DNA from: Shumkonia mesophila
GTDB lineage: Bacteria; Pseudomonadota; Alphaproteobacteria; Rhodospirillales; Shumkoniaceae
Assembly (NCBI RefSeq): GCF_026163695.1
Contig: NZ_JAOTID010000015.1
Coordinates: forward strand, 62,001-126,000
DNA length: 64,000 bases
Reading direction: 5' to 3'
Under the pieces are notes generated by a model. That model saw nothing but the letters and a program-made list of their open reading frames with translations. It searched no databases and had not been told where the DNA came from. Position 1 is the stretch's first letter. Every line of letters begins with the position of its first letter. Both the position numbers and the translations under genes were made by a program. Shown here piece by piece: positions 51,776-59,603 of the stretch.

Positions 51776-52288
51776 ATGACTACAGAGACGGCCCGGCAAG
51801 GGCGGACGAAAAAGCGATCGGTCGGCGCCGACCTGGTCATTCCGATCATGGCCGCCGGCTACGCCCTCTATTACATCTACACCGTTCTGGACTACCCCAC
51901 AGAGGCCCAGATCAACGGGCTGTTCCTGGGGATCGTGCTGTGTTTACTGGTCGTCGTCCTGCTGGCGCGAGTGGCGGCGCAGTGGTTTAGGGGCGAAGTC
52001 GACTTCGGCATGCAACGCCTTCTGGCGCCCTTGTCCATGATTCCGTCGCGCCTCGTCTTCCTGGGGCTGACCATCGCCTACATCGTGGTCATCCCCTGGT
52101 TCGGCTTCACGCTGACCACTTTTCTTTTCGTCCTCGGCAGTCTGCTGGCGTTGGGCGTGCGTTCGAAAAAGCTCCTGGTGCTCATGCCGCTGCTGAGCGC
52201 CGCCGGCGGCTACATCTTCTTCATTGCCATGCTCAACACGCGGTTCCCCAAGGGGCCGGTCGAGCATTTCCTGGCAGGGATGTTCTGA
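51776..52288 (+). CDS. tctB: TctB family small membrane subunit, set 3
   Basis: Membrane protein of 170 residues with four hydrophobic segments between tctC and tctA. A charged N-terminus (TETARQGRTKKRS) precedes the first span (LVIPIMAAGYALYYIYTVL). The start is ATG at 51776; an in-frame TTG two codons earlier is less likely. tctA begins 1 base after the stop. Confidence 0.85.
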   Translation: MTTETARQGRTKKRSVGADLVIPIMAAGYALYYIYTVLDYPTEAQINGLFLGIVLCLLVVVLLARVAAQWFRGEVDFGMQRLLAPLSMIPSRLVFLGLTIAYIVVIPWFGFTLTTFLFVLGSLLALGVRSKKLLVLMPLLSAAGGYIFFIAMLNTRFPKGPVEHFLAGMF

Positions 52289-52289
52289 G

Positions 52290-53807
52290 ATGGAACTGAG
52301 CGCCGATACGGTCCTTGAGCTTTTCCTGCACTCGCTGAGTCTGTGGTGGGTCATCGTTCCCGCCATCGTCGTCGGCATCATCATGGGGGCGATCCCGGGC
52401 TTCGCCGCCCACAACACCATCATCATCCTGCTGCCGCTGACGCTGATGGTGCCGGTGGAGGTGGCGCTGACTTTCATGGTGGCGCTCTATTGCGCAACCC
52501 ACCTGGGCGGCGGCATTCCGGCCATCCTCATGAACATCCCGGGCACCGGCGGCGCCGCCGCCACCACGCTCGACGGCCACGAGATGGCCAAGCAGGGCAA
52601 GGCGCAGCAGGCCTTGGTGCTGGCCTTCGCGGCCTCCACCTTGGGGGGGCTCATCACCTCGATCGTCACGCTCTTTGCGCTGCCGGTGCTGTCCCTGGTC
52701 GGCTACTACGTGCACAGCGTCGAGATGGTGGTGATCATGCTGTTCGGCCTGACGCTGATTGCCGTCATCGCCGCCGAAGACACCGTCAAAGGCCTGATCG
52801 CCGGCTTCTTCGGCCTGATGCTGGGCGCCATGGGGGCCGATCACGTCTACGCCGCGCCGCGCGGCACCTTCGGGCTCCTGGAACTGTTCGACGGCGTGCC
52901 GCTCATTCCGGCCCTCATCGGCCTGTTCGCCATCTCGGAAGCCTTCGTCATGATCGAGCAGGAGACCATCGTCTCCTCGAAGGGGCAGGATCGGGCGCAA
53001 CGAGCCTCCTGGGCCGATACCTTCGAGGGCCTGCGTATCGCCGCCGCCAACTGGTGGCACATCGTCTGGACCAGTTTCATCGGCCTCCTGGTCGGCGTCC
53101 TGCCCGGCGCCGGGGCCAGCATCGGGGCCTTCGTCGCCTACCAGCAATCGCGCTTCTTCTCGAAGGAGCCCGAAAAGTACGGCACCGGCTACGCGAAGGG
53201 CGTGCTGGCGCCGGAGGCGGCCAATAACGGCGTCACCTCGGGCACCCTCGTGCCGCTGCTCGCCATCGGCATTCCCGGGGGCAGCACGGCGGCGGTGATG
53301 ATGATCGTGCTGCAGTTCCACGGCGTGCCGTTCGGGCCCAGGCTGTTCGTCGAAAGCCCGCTGCTCGCCTTCGGCGTCATCATGTCGATGGTGGTGGCCT
53401 ATATCTTCATGATCTTGACCATCCTGCCGATGGCCCGCTACCTCGCCAAGGTGACGGTGATCCCGACGCGCCTGCTGGCGCCGATGATCGTCGCCTTCAC
53501 CCTGGTCGGCGCCTTCGTGCCGCGCAGCTTCGTGTTCGACCTGGGGGTGGCCGTCGCCTTCGGCGTCATCGGCTACATCGCGCGCAAGACCGGCTACCAC
53601 GTGGCGGCGATCCTGATCGGCGTCATCCTGGGCCCGCTGGTGGAACAGTCCTACATCCGGGCGCTGCGCATTTCGCTGGGCGACCCGCTGGTGCTGTTCT
53701 CCTCGACGCTGGGCAACGTGCTGTGGGTGATGCTGGTTCTCTCCCTGGCCATGCCCTACATCCTCAACTGGCTCAGGCGGCGCAAGGCTGCGCAGGCCGC
53801 ATCGTAA
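52290..53807 (+). CDS. tctA: TctA family large permease subunit, set 3
   Basis: Permease of 505 residues, about 12 spans. Motifs: GAIPGFAAHNTIIILLPLTL near residues 34-53, LMNIPGTGGAAATTLDGHEM near 80-99 and GVLPGAGASIGAFVAYQQ with APEAANNGVTSGTL in the second half. Last of the FAH, IDH-like and Tct genes apart from the small lipoprotein. The substrate of the transporter is unknown. Confidence 0.93.
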   Translation: MELSADTVLELFLHSLSLWWVIVPAIVVGIIMGAIPGFAAHNTIIILLPLTLMVPVEVALTFMVALYCATHLGGGIPAILMNIPGTGGAAATTLDGHEMAKQGKAQQALVLAFAASTLGGLITSIVTLFALPVLSLVGYYVHSVEMVVIMLFGLTLIAVIAAEDTVKGLIAGFFGLMLGAMGADHVYAAPRGTFGLLELFDGVPLIPALIGLFAISEAFVMIEQETIVSSKGQDRAQRASWADTFEGLRIAAANWWHIVWTSFIGLLVGVLPGAGASIGAFVAYQQSRFFSKEPEKYGTGYAKGVLAPEAANNGVTSGTLVPLLAIGIPGGSTAAVMMIVLQFHGVPFGPRLFVESPLLAFGVIMSMVVAYIFMILTILPMARYLAKVTVIPTRLLAPMIVAFTLVGAFVPRSFVFDLGVAVAFGVIGYIARKTGYHVAAILIGVILGPLVEQSYIRALRISLGDPLVLFSSTLGNVLWVMLVLSLAMPYILNWLRRRKAAQAAS

Positions 53808-53841
53808 GGTTTCGATCCGGGGTCAGGGAACCATTCAGGCC

Positions 53842-53860
53842 GGGGAGAGTCTTACTCCCC
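53842..53860 (+). other. Short hairpin after tctA (set 3)
   Basis: GGGGAG and CTCCCC with a 7-base loop, 35 bases after the tctA stop and before the lipoprotein gene. It lacks a T-run and may partly terminate or stabilise the transcript. Confidence 0.35.
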
Positions 53861-53889
53861 AGTTGAACCCTGTAGCCAAGGAGGCTGCC

Positions 53890-54024
53890 ATGTTGCGCCG
53901 GATCATCGTTTCGCTGTTCCTTCTGTCCTTCGCCGCCAGCGTTGCCGGGTGCGGGGACACTTGGCGCGGCATGAGGCAGGACACCAGCGAAAACCTGGAC
54001 AAGGCCTCGGACGCCGTCAAATAG
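53890..54024 (+). CDS. Entericidin-like small lipoprotein
   Basis: A 44-residue lipoprotein. It starts MLRRIIVSLFLLSFAASV and has the lipobox A-S-V-A-G-C with the lipid-modified Cys20, followed by GDTWRGMRQDTSENLDKA. Length, lipobox and the short acidic tail match the entericidin A/B family of envelope lipoproteins. A perfect AAGGAGG site precedes the ATG. Confidence 0.8.
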   Translation: MLRRIIVSLFLLSFAASVAGCGDTWRGMRQDTSENLDKASDAVK

Positions 54025-54049
54025 CGTTCTGATTCGCTGCACGCGGCCG

Positions 54050-55051
54050 TCAGCGTCCGGGCAGGGCCAGGGTCGAGGGGTCGAACAGCTCGTCGACGGC
54101 GACGTCGCGTTCCGACAGGTATTGTTCACGCGAATAGCGGCAGAGGGTTTCCAACTCGGGGCGGTTGCCCGGCAGGCCGTAGGACCAGAAGTCTTCGCCC
54201 ATCAGGGCTTTCGTCGCCTCCCATTCGGCGGAAAACCACGGCAGCGTCATGCGGTTGGCGTTGCCCTTGGCGATGGCGTCCAATTCCTTCATCGCCACCG
54301 TTTTGGCATCGACGAACGCCTTGAACAGGTTGGCCGGCAGCCAGGGGTGCCGCTCGACCAGGGCGCGCTTGACGCCGACGACGTGCATGATCGGGAAGTA
54401 GCCGGTTTCCCGGTAATAGGCCCGTTCGATCTGGGCGACGTCGGAAAACAGGCGGCGCACCAGCGGCGAACCCTGGGAAAAGGCGGTGGGTGGGGCGGGG
54501 CTCATCACCGCGTCCAGTTCGCCCGCCACCAGCAGGTCGTTGAGGCACTTTCCCTCGGCGATCGGCTTGACGTCCATGTGTTCGGGCAATTTCAGCGGCA
54601 GCCGCTCCTTGCGGCCGGGCGCATTGGTGCCGCCGGTGCGATAGCGAAGCCGCCGGAAGTCGACGCCGTGGGAATCCTGGAGCATGCCGCGCAGCCAGAG
54701 GGCCAGCGTCATCTGGTATTCCGGCACGCCGACCGTCTTGCCCTCCAGGTCCTTAGGACTGTCGATGCCGCGATCGACGCGCACGTAGATGCAGGCGTGG
54801 CGGAAGGCGCGCGACGGGAAGACGGGGATGGCGACGTAGGCGCATTCGCCGCGCGTCACCTGCACCAGATAGCTGCTGAACGACAGTTCCGAGACGTCGA
54901 ATTCCTGGCGCTGGAAGGCGCGCGGGAACAACTGCTCGGTCTTGAGCACGACGGGGGCGACCGTGCAGCCCTCGACGCCGATCCGCCCGTCGATGATCGG
55001 TTTCAGGCGATCGTAGTTCCAGCAACCCAGGGTGATCGTCACGTCGGTCAT
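54050..55051 (-). CDS. 4,5-dihydroxyphthalate decarboxylase-like protein
   Basis: Protein of 333 residues with a periplasmic-binding-protein-like fold but no signal peptide. Segments such as LGCWNYDRLKPIIDGRI, VSELSFSSYLVQVTRGE, FVAIPVFPSRAFRH (AYVAIPVFPSRAFRHACIY) and ETGYFPIMHVVGVKR match the family of 4,5-dihydroxyphthalate decarboxylase and related NMT1-like proteins. Many members have not been shown to be decarboxylases. The ATG follows GAGGAG. It is a single gene, convergent with the entericidin-like gene. Confidence 0.75.
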   Translation of the reverse strand: MTDVTITLGCWNYDRLKPIIDGRIGVEGCTVAPVVLKTEQLFPRAFQRQEFDVSELSFSSYLVQVTRGECAYVAIPVFPSRAFRHACIYVRVDRGIDSPKDLEGKTVGVPEYQMTLALWLRGMLQDSHGVDFRRLRYRTGGTNAPGRKERLPLKLPEHMDVKPIAEGKCLNDLLVAGELDAVMSPAPPTAFSQGSPLVRRLFSDVAQIERAYYRETGYFPIMHVVGVKRALVERHPWLPANLFKAFVDAKTVAMKELDAIAKGNANRMTLPWFSAEWEATKALMGEDFWSYGLPGNRPELETLCRYSREQYLSERDVAVDELFDPSTLALPGR

Positions 55052-55132
55052 CGCGGTCTCCTCGCCAGGGTGCAGCGTGCCTAAGGTTGTAGCGCGCGGC
55101 AGGGGGCGGGTCCAGCGGGTGGCGCCGGACCG

Positions 55133-55711
55133 TCAGAAGGACGAGTTCGGCGTCTTCAGGAAGGCCACTTCCTCGACGGTGGAGGGGCGTCCGAGGGCGG
55201 CGTTGCGGTGGGGGAAGCGGCCGAAGCGGGCGACGATGTCGCGATGGCGCACCGCATAGTCGAGCCATTCGGCGTCGCCCAGCGCCTCGAACAGAACGAC
55301 CGAGCGGTGCTGGTCGGCCAGATCCTCGCTGTGCTCGAACGGCAGGTAGAGAAACAGCCGCATGACCTGCGGCAGGGGCAGGTCCAAGCCCCGTTCAAGC
55401 GCATGGCGGGCGGCTGTGCGGGCACGGGGGTCGGCGGCGAAGGCGCGGGCGGTGCCACGGAACAGGTTGCGCGGGAACTGGTCGAGCAGGATGGCCAGCG
55501 CGACGCCCCCATGGGCGCTTTCCATGAGGGAATCGAAGTCGCCGGCCGCGGCGCGCTCGACGTCGCCCGCGAAGGCCCGGCCGATGCCGGCATCGAAGGC
55601 GGGGTCCGGCTGAAACCACTCGGGCCGGCGCGCCGGCGTGCCGGTTGCCCAGTCGGCGCCGAACCAGAAAGAAAGCACCCGTTCGATCAGGCCGGCTTCG
55701 GCAGTTGTCAT
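55133..55711 (-). CDS. DUF924 family protein
   Basis: Protein of 192 residues of the DUF924 family, a helical TPR-like fold of unknown function. Typical parts are RVLSFWFGADWATGTPARRP near the start, AILLDQFPRNLFRGTARAFA near residues 77-96, and LFLYLPFEHSEDLADQHRSV. It ends with the conserved GRFPHRNAALGR and FLKTPNSSF. Preceded by GGAGAGGG. Confidence 0.9.
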   Translation of the reverse strand: MTTAEAGLIERVLSFWFGADWATGTPARRPEWFQPDPAFDAGIGRAFAGDVERAAAGDFDSLMESAHGGVALAILLDQFPRNLFRGTARAFAADPRARTAARHALERGLDLPLPQVMRLFLYLPFEHSEDLADQHRSVVLFEALGDAEWLDYAVRHRDIVARFGRFPHRNAALGRPSTVEEVAFLKTPNSSF

Positions 55712-55810
55712 CGTCCCTCTCCGCTCGTTGCGTCCCTGCCGTCGTCATATGGGGTGGAAGCAGGAGATTCGCCGCTCACCTTCTGGCTGGCGGGGGCGAT
55801 ACCTCCGTCG

Positions 55811-55840
55811 AAAAAAAAGGGCCGCCCCAAAGGGCAGCCC
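55811..55840 (-). terminator. Intrinsic terminator of the HDR-like operon
   Basis: On the minus strand, GGGCTGCCC and GGGCGGCCC pair (one G-U) around a 4-base loop, followed directly by eight T residues. It lies 30 bases after the last gene of the operon, marking its end. Confidence 0.85.
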
Positions 55841-55869
55841 CGATTCTCGACGGCAATGACGCCGGCCAC

Positions 55870-57708
55870 TCAGCGGGCGTCGGGCAGGCGCATATCGATG
55901 TAGCCGGCCGGGCAGACGTCCTTGCACATGAAGCAGCCGACGCAGTTCTTGGCATCGGTCTCGACGAAATGGCCGAGGCTCTTTTCGCCCTGGGCGACTT
56001 CGCTGACGGCGTCCTGCGGGCAGAACACCTCGCAATTGCCGCATTCCAGGCAGGTGCCGCAGCACATGCAGCGGGTCGCCTCGGCCTGGGCCTGCTCGCG
56101 GGTCAGCGTGCGCAGCCGTTCCTCGTAGTTGCCCAGCACCTCGCCGGGGCCGACGCACAGGCGTTCGCGGTGGTCGCGGGGCAGGTACTGGAAGTGGCCG
56201 AGGAACAGCCCTTCTTCCTCGATGACCTCGTCCTCCGAGCGATCCTCGAAGGCGGTGGCGGTTTTGCGGAGTTCGACCTTGATGACGTCCACCGCAGGCC
56301 GATTGCGCAGGTCCTCGTTGCGGATGAAGCGGTCGATGTTCTCGGCGGCCCGCCAGGCGTGGCCGATGGCGGTGGTCAAAAGGCGCGGCGCGATGGCGTC
56401 GCCGCCGACGAAATGACCGTCCCTCTCGGGCACCCGGTAGAGCACGTCGGCATCGATGCGGCCGCGCCCGCCGTCCATTTCCTCGATCCCCTCGAATACC
56501 GCGCTCTGGCCGGTGGCGACCACAATGAGGTCGCAGGGGATGTCGAACTCGCTGCCCTCCTTGACAACCATCTTGCCGCTCGACCAGTCGGTCCTGATCA
56601 CCTTGAGGGCGACGGCGCAACCGCTGGCGTCCTTGACCACCTCGACGGGAGCCAGGCCGTCGTGGATCTCGCAACCCTCGGCGATCACGAAGTCGATCTC
56701 CTCCTTGGCGGCGGGGGCCATGGCGATCGGCCGGCGATAGACGATCCAGGTATCGGCGGCGCCGACCTTCTCGTCATCGACCGGCGGCTGCTCGGCGCCC
56801 TGGCCGAGCACGGCGGCCGGCTTGTGGGCCGGAGCGACGCCCTCGACATGGCCGATCCTGAGCGCGACCGAGGCGCAGTCCATGGCGGTGTCGCCGCCGC
56901 CGATGACCAGCACCCGGCCCGACAGGTACCGGAGGCGGCCGGTGTTGGCGGCGCGCAGGAAGGTGAGGCCGTTGACGCAGTTGGGGGCGTCGCCGCCGGG
57001 AACCGTCAGCGGGTTGGAGCCCTGGGCACCGATACCCCAGAAGACGGCGTCGAAATCCTTTTCCAGATCGACGACGGAAATATCGCGGCCGACCCGGGTG
57101 TTGAGACGCACCTGCACGCCCATGTCGAGGATGCGCTGCACCTCGGCGTCGACGATGTCGCGCGGGCAACGATGGCGCGACAGGCCGTAGCGCAGCATGC
57201 CGCCCAGGGCGGCGTTGGCTTCGAAGACCACCGGCCGGTGGCCCCGGCGGCGCAACTGATAGGCGCAGGCCAGGCCGGCCGGGCCGCCGCCGACCACGGC
57301 GATCCGCTTGCCGGTTTCGGTTTCGGGCTGCTGGAAGGCCAGCTTGTGGCGGATGGCGTAGTCGCCGATGTAGTGCTCGATGGCGTTGATGCCGACGTGT
57401 TCCTCGACCGAGCCGCGGTTGCACTTGGTCTGGCACAGCGCCGGGCAGACGCGGCCCATGATGGCCGGGAAGGGGTTGGCCTCGGTCATGCGCCGGAAGG
57501 CGGCTTCCTGCCAGGTCATGCCGTGAAGGGGAAGTTCCTGGCCGCGCACGATGGCCAGCCAGCCGCGCACGTCGTGACCCGACGGGCAGGCGGCCTGGCA
57601 GGGCGGCGTGCGCTTGACGTAGGCCGGGCGCCGCTTGGAATGGGCCGCGTTGTAAAGGGCCCGGGTGCGGCGTTGCGGGATCGCAACGGGGGTCGTTTCC
57701 TCGGTCAT
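55870..57708 (-). CDS. GltD/NfnB-like NAD(P)H flavoprotein with ferredoxin domain
   Basis: Soluble protein of 612 residues, last gene of the operon. The N-terminal Fe-S part has C37, C41, C88, C92 and C96, as in the glutamate synthase small subunit and NfnB. An FAD site (VVGGGPAGLACAY, about 138-150) and an NAD(P) site (VLVIGGGDTAMDCA) follow. The C-terminal part has two [4Fe-4S] sets: CMCCGTCLECGNCEVFCP and NCVGCFMCKDVCPAGY. It probably passes electrons between NAD(P)H and the HDR-like proteins. The ATG overlaps the preceding stop (ATGA). A longer upstream frame only shadows the other genes. Confidence 0.88.
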   Translation of the reverse strand: MTEETTPVAIPQRRTRALYNAAHSKRRPAYVKRTPPCQAACPSGHDVRGWLAIVRGQELPLHGMTWQEAAFRRMTEANPFPAIMGRVCPALCQTKCNRGSVEEHVGINAIEHYIGDYAIRHKLAFQQPETETGKRIAVVGGGPAGLACAYQLRRRGHRPVVFEANAALGGMLRYGLSRHRCPRDIVDAEVQRILDMGVQVRLNTRVGRDISVVDLEKDFDAVFWGIGAQGSNPLTVPGGDAPNCVNGLTFLRAANTGRLRYLSGRVLVIGGGDTAMDCASVALRIGHVEGVAPAHKPAAVLGQGAEQPPVDDEKVGAADTWIVYRRPIAMAPAAKEEIDFVIAEGCEIHDGLAPVEVVKDASGCAVALKVIRTDWSSGKMVVKEGSEFDIPCDLIVVATGQSAVFEGIEEMDGGRGRIDADVLYRVPERDGHFVGGDAIAPRLLTTAIGHAWRAAENIDRFIRNEDLRNRPAVDVIKVELRKTATAFEDRSEDEVIEEEGLFLGHFQYLPRDHRERLCVGPGEVLGNYEERLRTLTREQAQAEATRCMCCGTCLECGNCEVFCPQDAVSEVAQGEKSLGHFVETDAKNCVGCFMCKDVCPAGYIDMRLPDAR

Positions 57709-58865
57709 CGGACTGTCTCCCCTTCCATCGAACGCAACAGAACTTCCGCCAAGTCTAACACCTCGAGCTTGTCTTCGAGGTTTTCGGTCTTGCGGCTGTC
57801 TTCCAGCAGCGAGACGCAGTAGGGACAGGCGGTGGCCAGAATCTTGGCCCCGGCGTTGACTGCCTCGTTGACCCGGAGCACGCTGAAGCGCTTCTCGGCC
57901 GGGGTTTCCATCCACACCCGGCCGCCGCCGCCGCCGCAACAGAGCGAAAAGCGCTTCTCGCGCGGCATCTCGACGGCCTCGACCCCGGCCGCCGCCAGCA
58001 CGGCACGCGGCTCGTCGAAGATTTCCGAATGGCGGCCCAGATAGCAGGGATCGTGGTAGGCCACCTTCTTGGCCAGCGCGGCCGGCACCTTCAACTTGCC
58101 GTCGGCCACGAGTTGGGCCAGCAGTTGGCTGTGATGGACGACTTCCCACTCGCCACCGATCTCGGGGTATTCCTTGGTATAGGTGTGATAGCAGTGCGGC
58201 GAGGTGACGATGATCTTCCTGACGCCGCGGCCATTGAACAGGCCGATGTTGGCCTCGGCCAGCTTCATGAAGCCGCTTTCGTCGCCGGTCTTGCGCAGGC
58301 TTTCGCCGCAGCAGTTTTCCTCGGCGCCGATGACGCCGAACGACACCCCGGCTTGGGTCAACAGCTTGACCAGCGAGCGGGCGATGTTGCGGCTGCGCGA
58401 GTCGTAGCAGGAGGTGCAGCAGACGGAAAGCAGGTATTCGGTGTTTTCGGTGTAGGCCGGGACGTCGAGGCCCTTCATCCAGTCGGTGCGCTTCTCGCGC
58501 TTCTCGCCCCACGGATTGCCGTTGGAATCGCAGCTGCCGATGACGGCGCGCAGCGTGTCGGGAGTGCCGCCCATCTCGGCCGTCATCGTGCGGATGGCCC
58601 GCATGATGCCGATGATGTCGACGCCGCGCGGGCAGTTGATGACGCACTTGTTGCAGGTGGTGCAGCCGTAGAGGATGTCCTCGACCTCGTTGCCTTCCAG
58701 GCCCATCTGGCCCAGGCGGATCATGCGGCGCACGATGAACTCGCCGTTGACTTCCCGCCACGGGCAGACGGCGGCACACATGCCGCACTGCATGCAGGTG
58801 TTGAGGTCGACGCCCCCCGAAAGGACGATCGCCTCGTTGACCTCGTAGAAAGGCGTATCGGGCAT
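57705..58865 (-). CDS. HdrC-HdrB/HdrD-like iron-sulfur protein
   Basis: Protein of 386 residues joining an HdrC-like ferredoxin part and an HdrB-like part. Two [4Fe-4S] sites: C24, C27, C30, C34 and C68, C71, C74, C78. Two CCG-type cysteine regions: C149-C150-C153 with C185-C186 and C225, then C274 with C309-C310 and C347-C350. The first CCG region lacks the final C-x-x-C (it reads PHCYHT), so only the second looks complete for a noncubane-type cluster. In HDR this is the site of disulfide chemistry. No membrane anchor is seen. Confidence 0.88.
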   Translation of the reverse strand: MPDTPFYEVNEAIVLSGGVDLNTCMQCGMCAAVCPWREVNGEFIVRRMIRLGQMGLEGNEVEDILYGCTTCNKCVINCPRGVDIIGIMRAIRTMTAEMGGTPDTLRAVIGSCDSNGNPWGEKREKRTDWMKGLDVPAYTENTEYLLSVCCTSCYDSRSRNIARSLVKLLTQAGVSFGVIGAEENCCGESLRKTGDESGFMKLAEANIGLFNGRGVRKIIVTSPHCYHTYTKEYPEIGGEWEVVHHSQLLAQLVADGKLKVPAALAKKVAYHDPCYLGRHSEIFDEPRAVLAAAGVEAVEMPREKRFSLCCGGGGGRVWMETPAEKRFSVLRVNEAVNAGAKILATACPYCVSLLEDSRKTENLEDKLEVLDLAEVLLRSMEGETVR

Positions 58866-58874
58866 CGATGGCTC

Positions 58875-59255
58875 CTAGTAAACGAGGGTCGCGTTGGCCT
58901 CGAGGATTTCCTGGGTCAGGGCCGCCGCGGAAACCGGCCTGGCACCCTGGATAAGGTCCGATTCCTCGATTTTGCGTTCGCGGATGCAGGGCACGCAGAC
59001 CAAGAGCTTGCCCCCCTGATCGAGGAAGCTCTTCACCAGGTCCTTGAGCGCCGGCAGGCCGGCCGCGAAGACGTTGTCGAGATAGCCCTTCTTGGCGAGG
59101 TAGACGGCGGTGCTCTGCAGCGCGATGACGGCTTCCACTTCCATGGCCAGCGCGCCGTTGGCCAGCACGAAGGGCAGCGTCGCCTTCTCCGGGTGCTCGC
59201 CGGCGAAAGTGGCGATGTAGAGGATCTTTTCCTTCTTGGCTTCCGACATGGTCAT
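58875..59255 (-). CDS. DsrE family sulfur-carrier-like protein
   Basis: Protein of 126 residues of the DsrE/DsrF-like family. It reads ILYIATFAGEHPEKATLPFV, then GALAMEVEAVIALQSTAVYL and KLLVCVPCIRERKIEESDLI. The C-x-x-C near residues 86-89 is where DsrE-type proteins carry persulfide sulfur. It stands between the winged-helix-like gene and the HdrCB-like gene. An alternative start is the second Met codon (59249). It may exchange sulfur with TusA or the HdrB-like site. Confidence 0.85.
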   Translation of the reverse strand: MTMSEAKKEKILYIATFAGEHPEKATLPFVLANGALAMEVEAVIALQSTAVYLAKKGYLDNVFAAGLPALKDLVKSFLDQGGKLLVCVPCIRERKIEESDLIQGARPVSAAALTQEILEANATLVY

Positions 59256-59273
59256 GCCTTTTCTGAACGGGGC

Positions 59274-59603
59274 TCAGTCGTCGTCTTCGGGGACGTCGGC
59301 CGCCGCTTCTTCCAATCCGTACCGGTAGTATCCGTCGTCGCCGCTGCGCTCGCCGATGACGCCATACTTTTTCATGGCCATGACGCACCACAGCACGTCA
59401 GGCGCCGCCAGGCCGGTGGCGGCGACCAATTCGGGCACCGTCATCGGTTCGGCCGAGGCGGCCAACGTCTGGCGCACCTTCTTGATGCGGGTCATGCGCT
59501 GGCGATTGGCGGCGAAGGCGTCCTTGATGCGGACGCGCCGTTCCTTGCGAATGCCGTCCAGCTCGAGGATCTGCTCGGGTGTCAGGGTGAAGGGCTGGGA
59601 CAT
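59274..59603 (-). CDS. Small winged-helix-like protein of the HDR operon
   Basis: Protein of 109 residues that I cannot place in a named family. The middle (KVRQTLAASAEPMTVPELVA, ATGLAAPDVLWCVMAMKKYG) looks like a winged helix, and the end is a strongly acidic tail (EEAAADVPEDDD). The N-terminal half is basic and helical (RKERRVRIKDAFAANRQRMT). Its ATG shares a base with the stop of the HdrA-like gene (TGATG), so it is translated with the complex. It could be a regulator or a structural partner. Confidence 0.7.
   Translation of the reverse strand: MSQPFTLTPEQILELDGIRKERRVRIKDAFAANRQRMTRIKKVRQTLAASAEPMTVPELVAATGLAAPDVLWCVMAMKKYGVIGERSGDDGYYRYGLEEAAADVPEDDD

Noticed and set aside
55870-59391. 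A 1173-codon minus-strand frame that could look like a giant multidomain redox protein
   Set aside because: Only the part from 57708 downstream has family motifs. The upstream part is arginine- and glycine-rich shadow of the HdrCB-like and DsrE-like genes, which have their own starts and ribosome sites.
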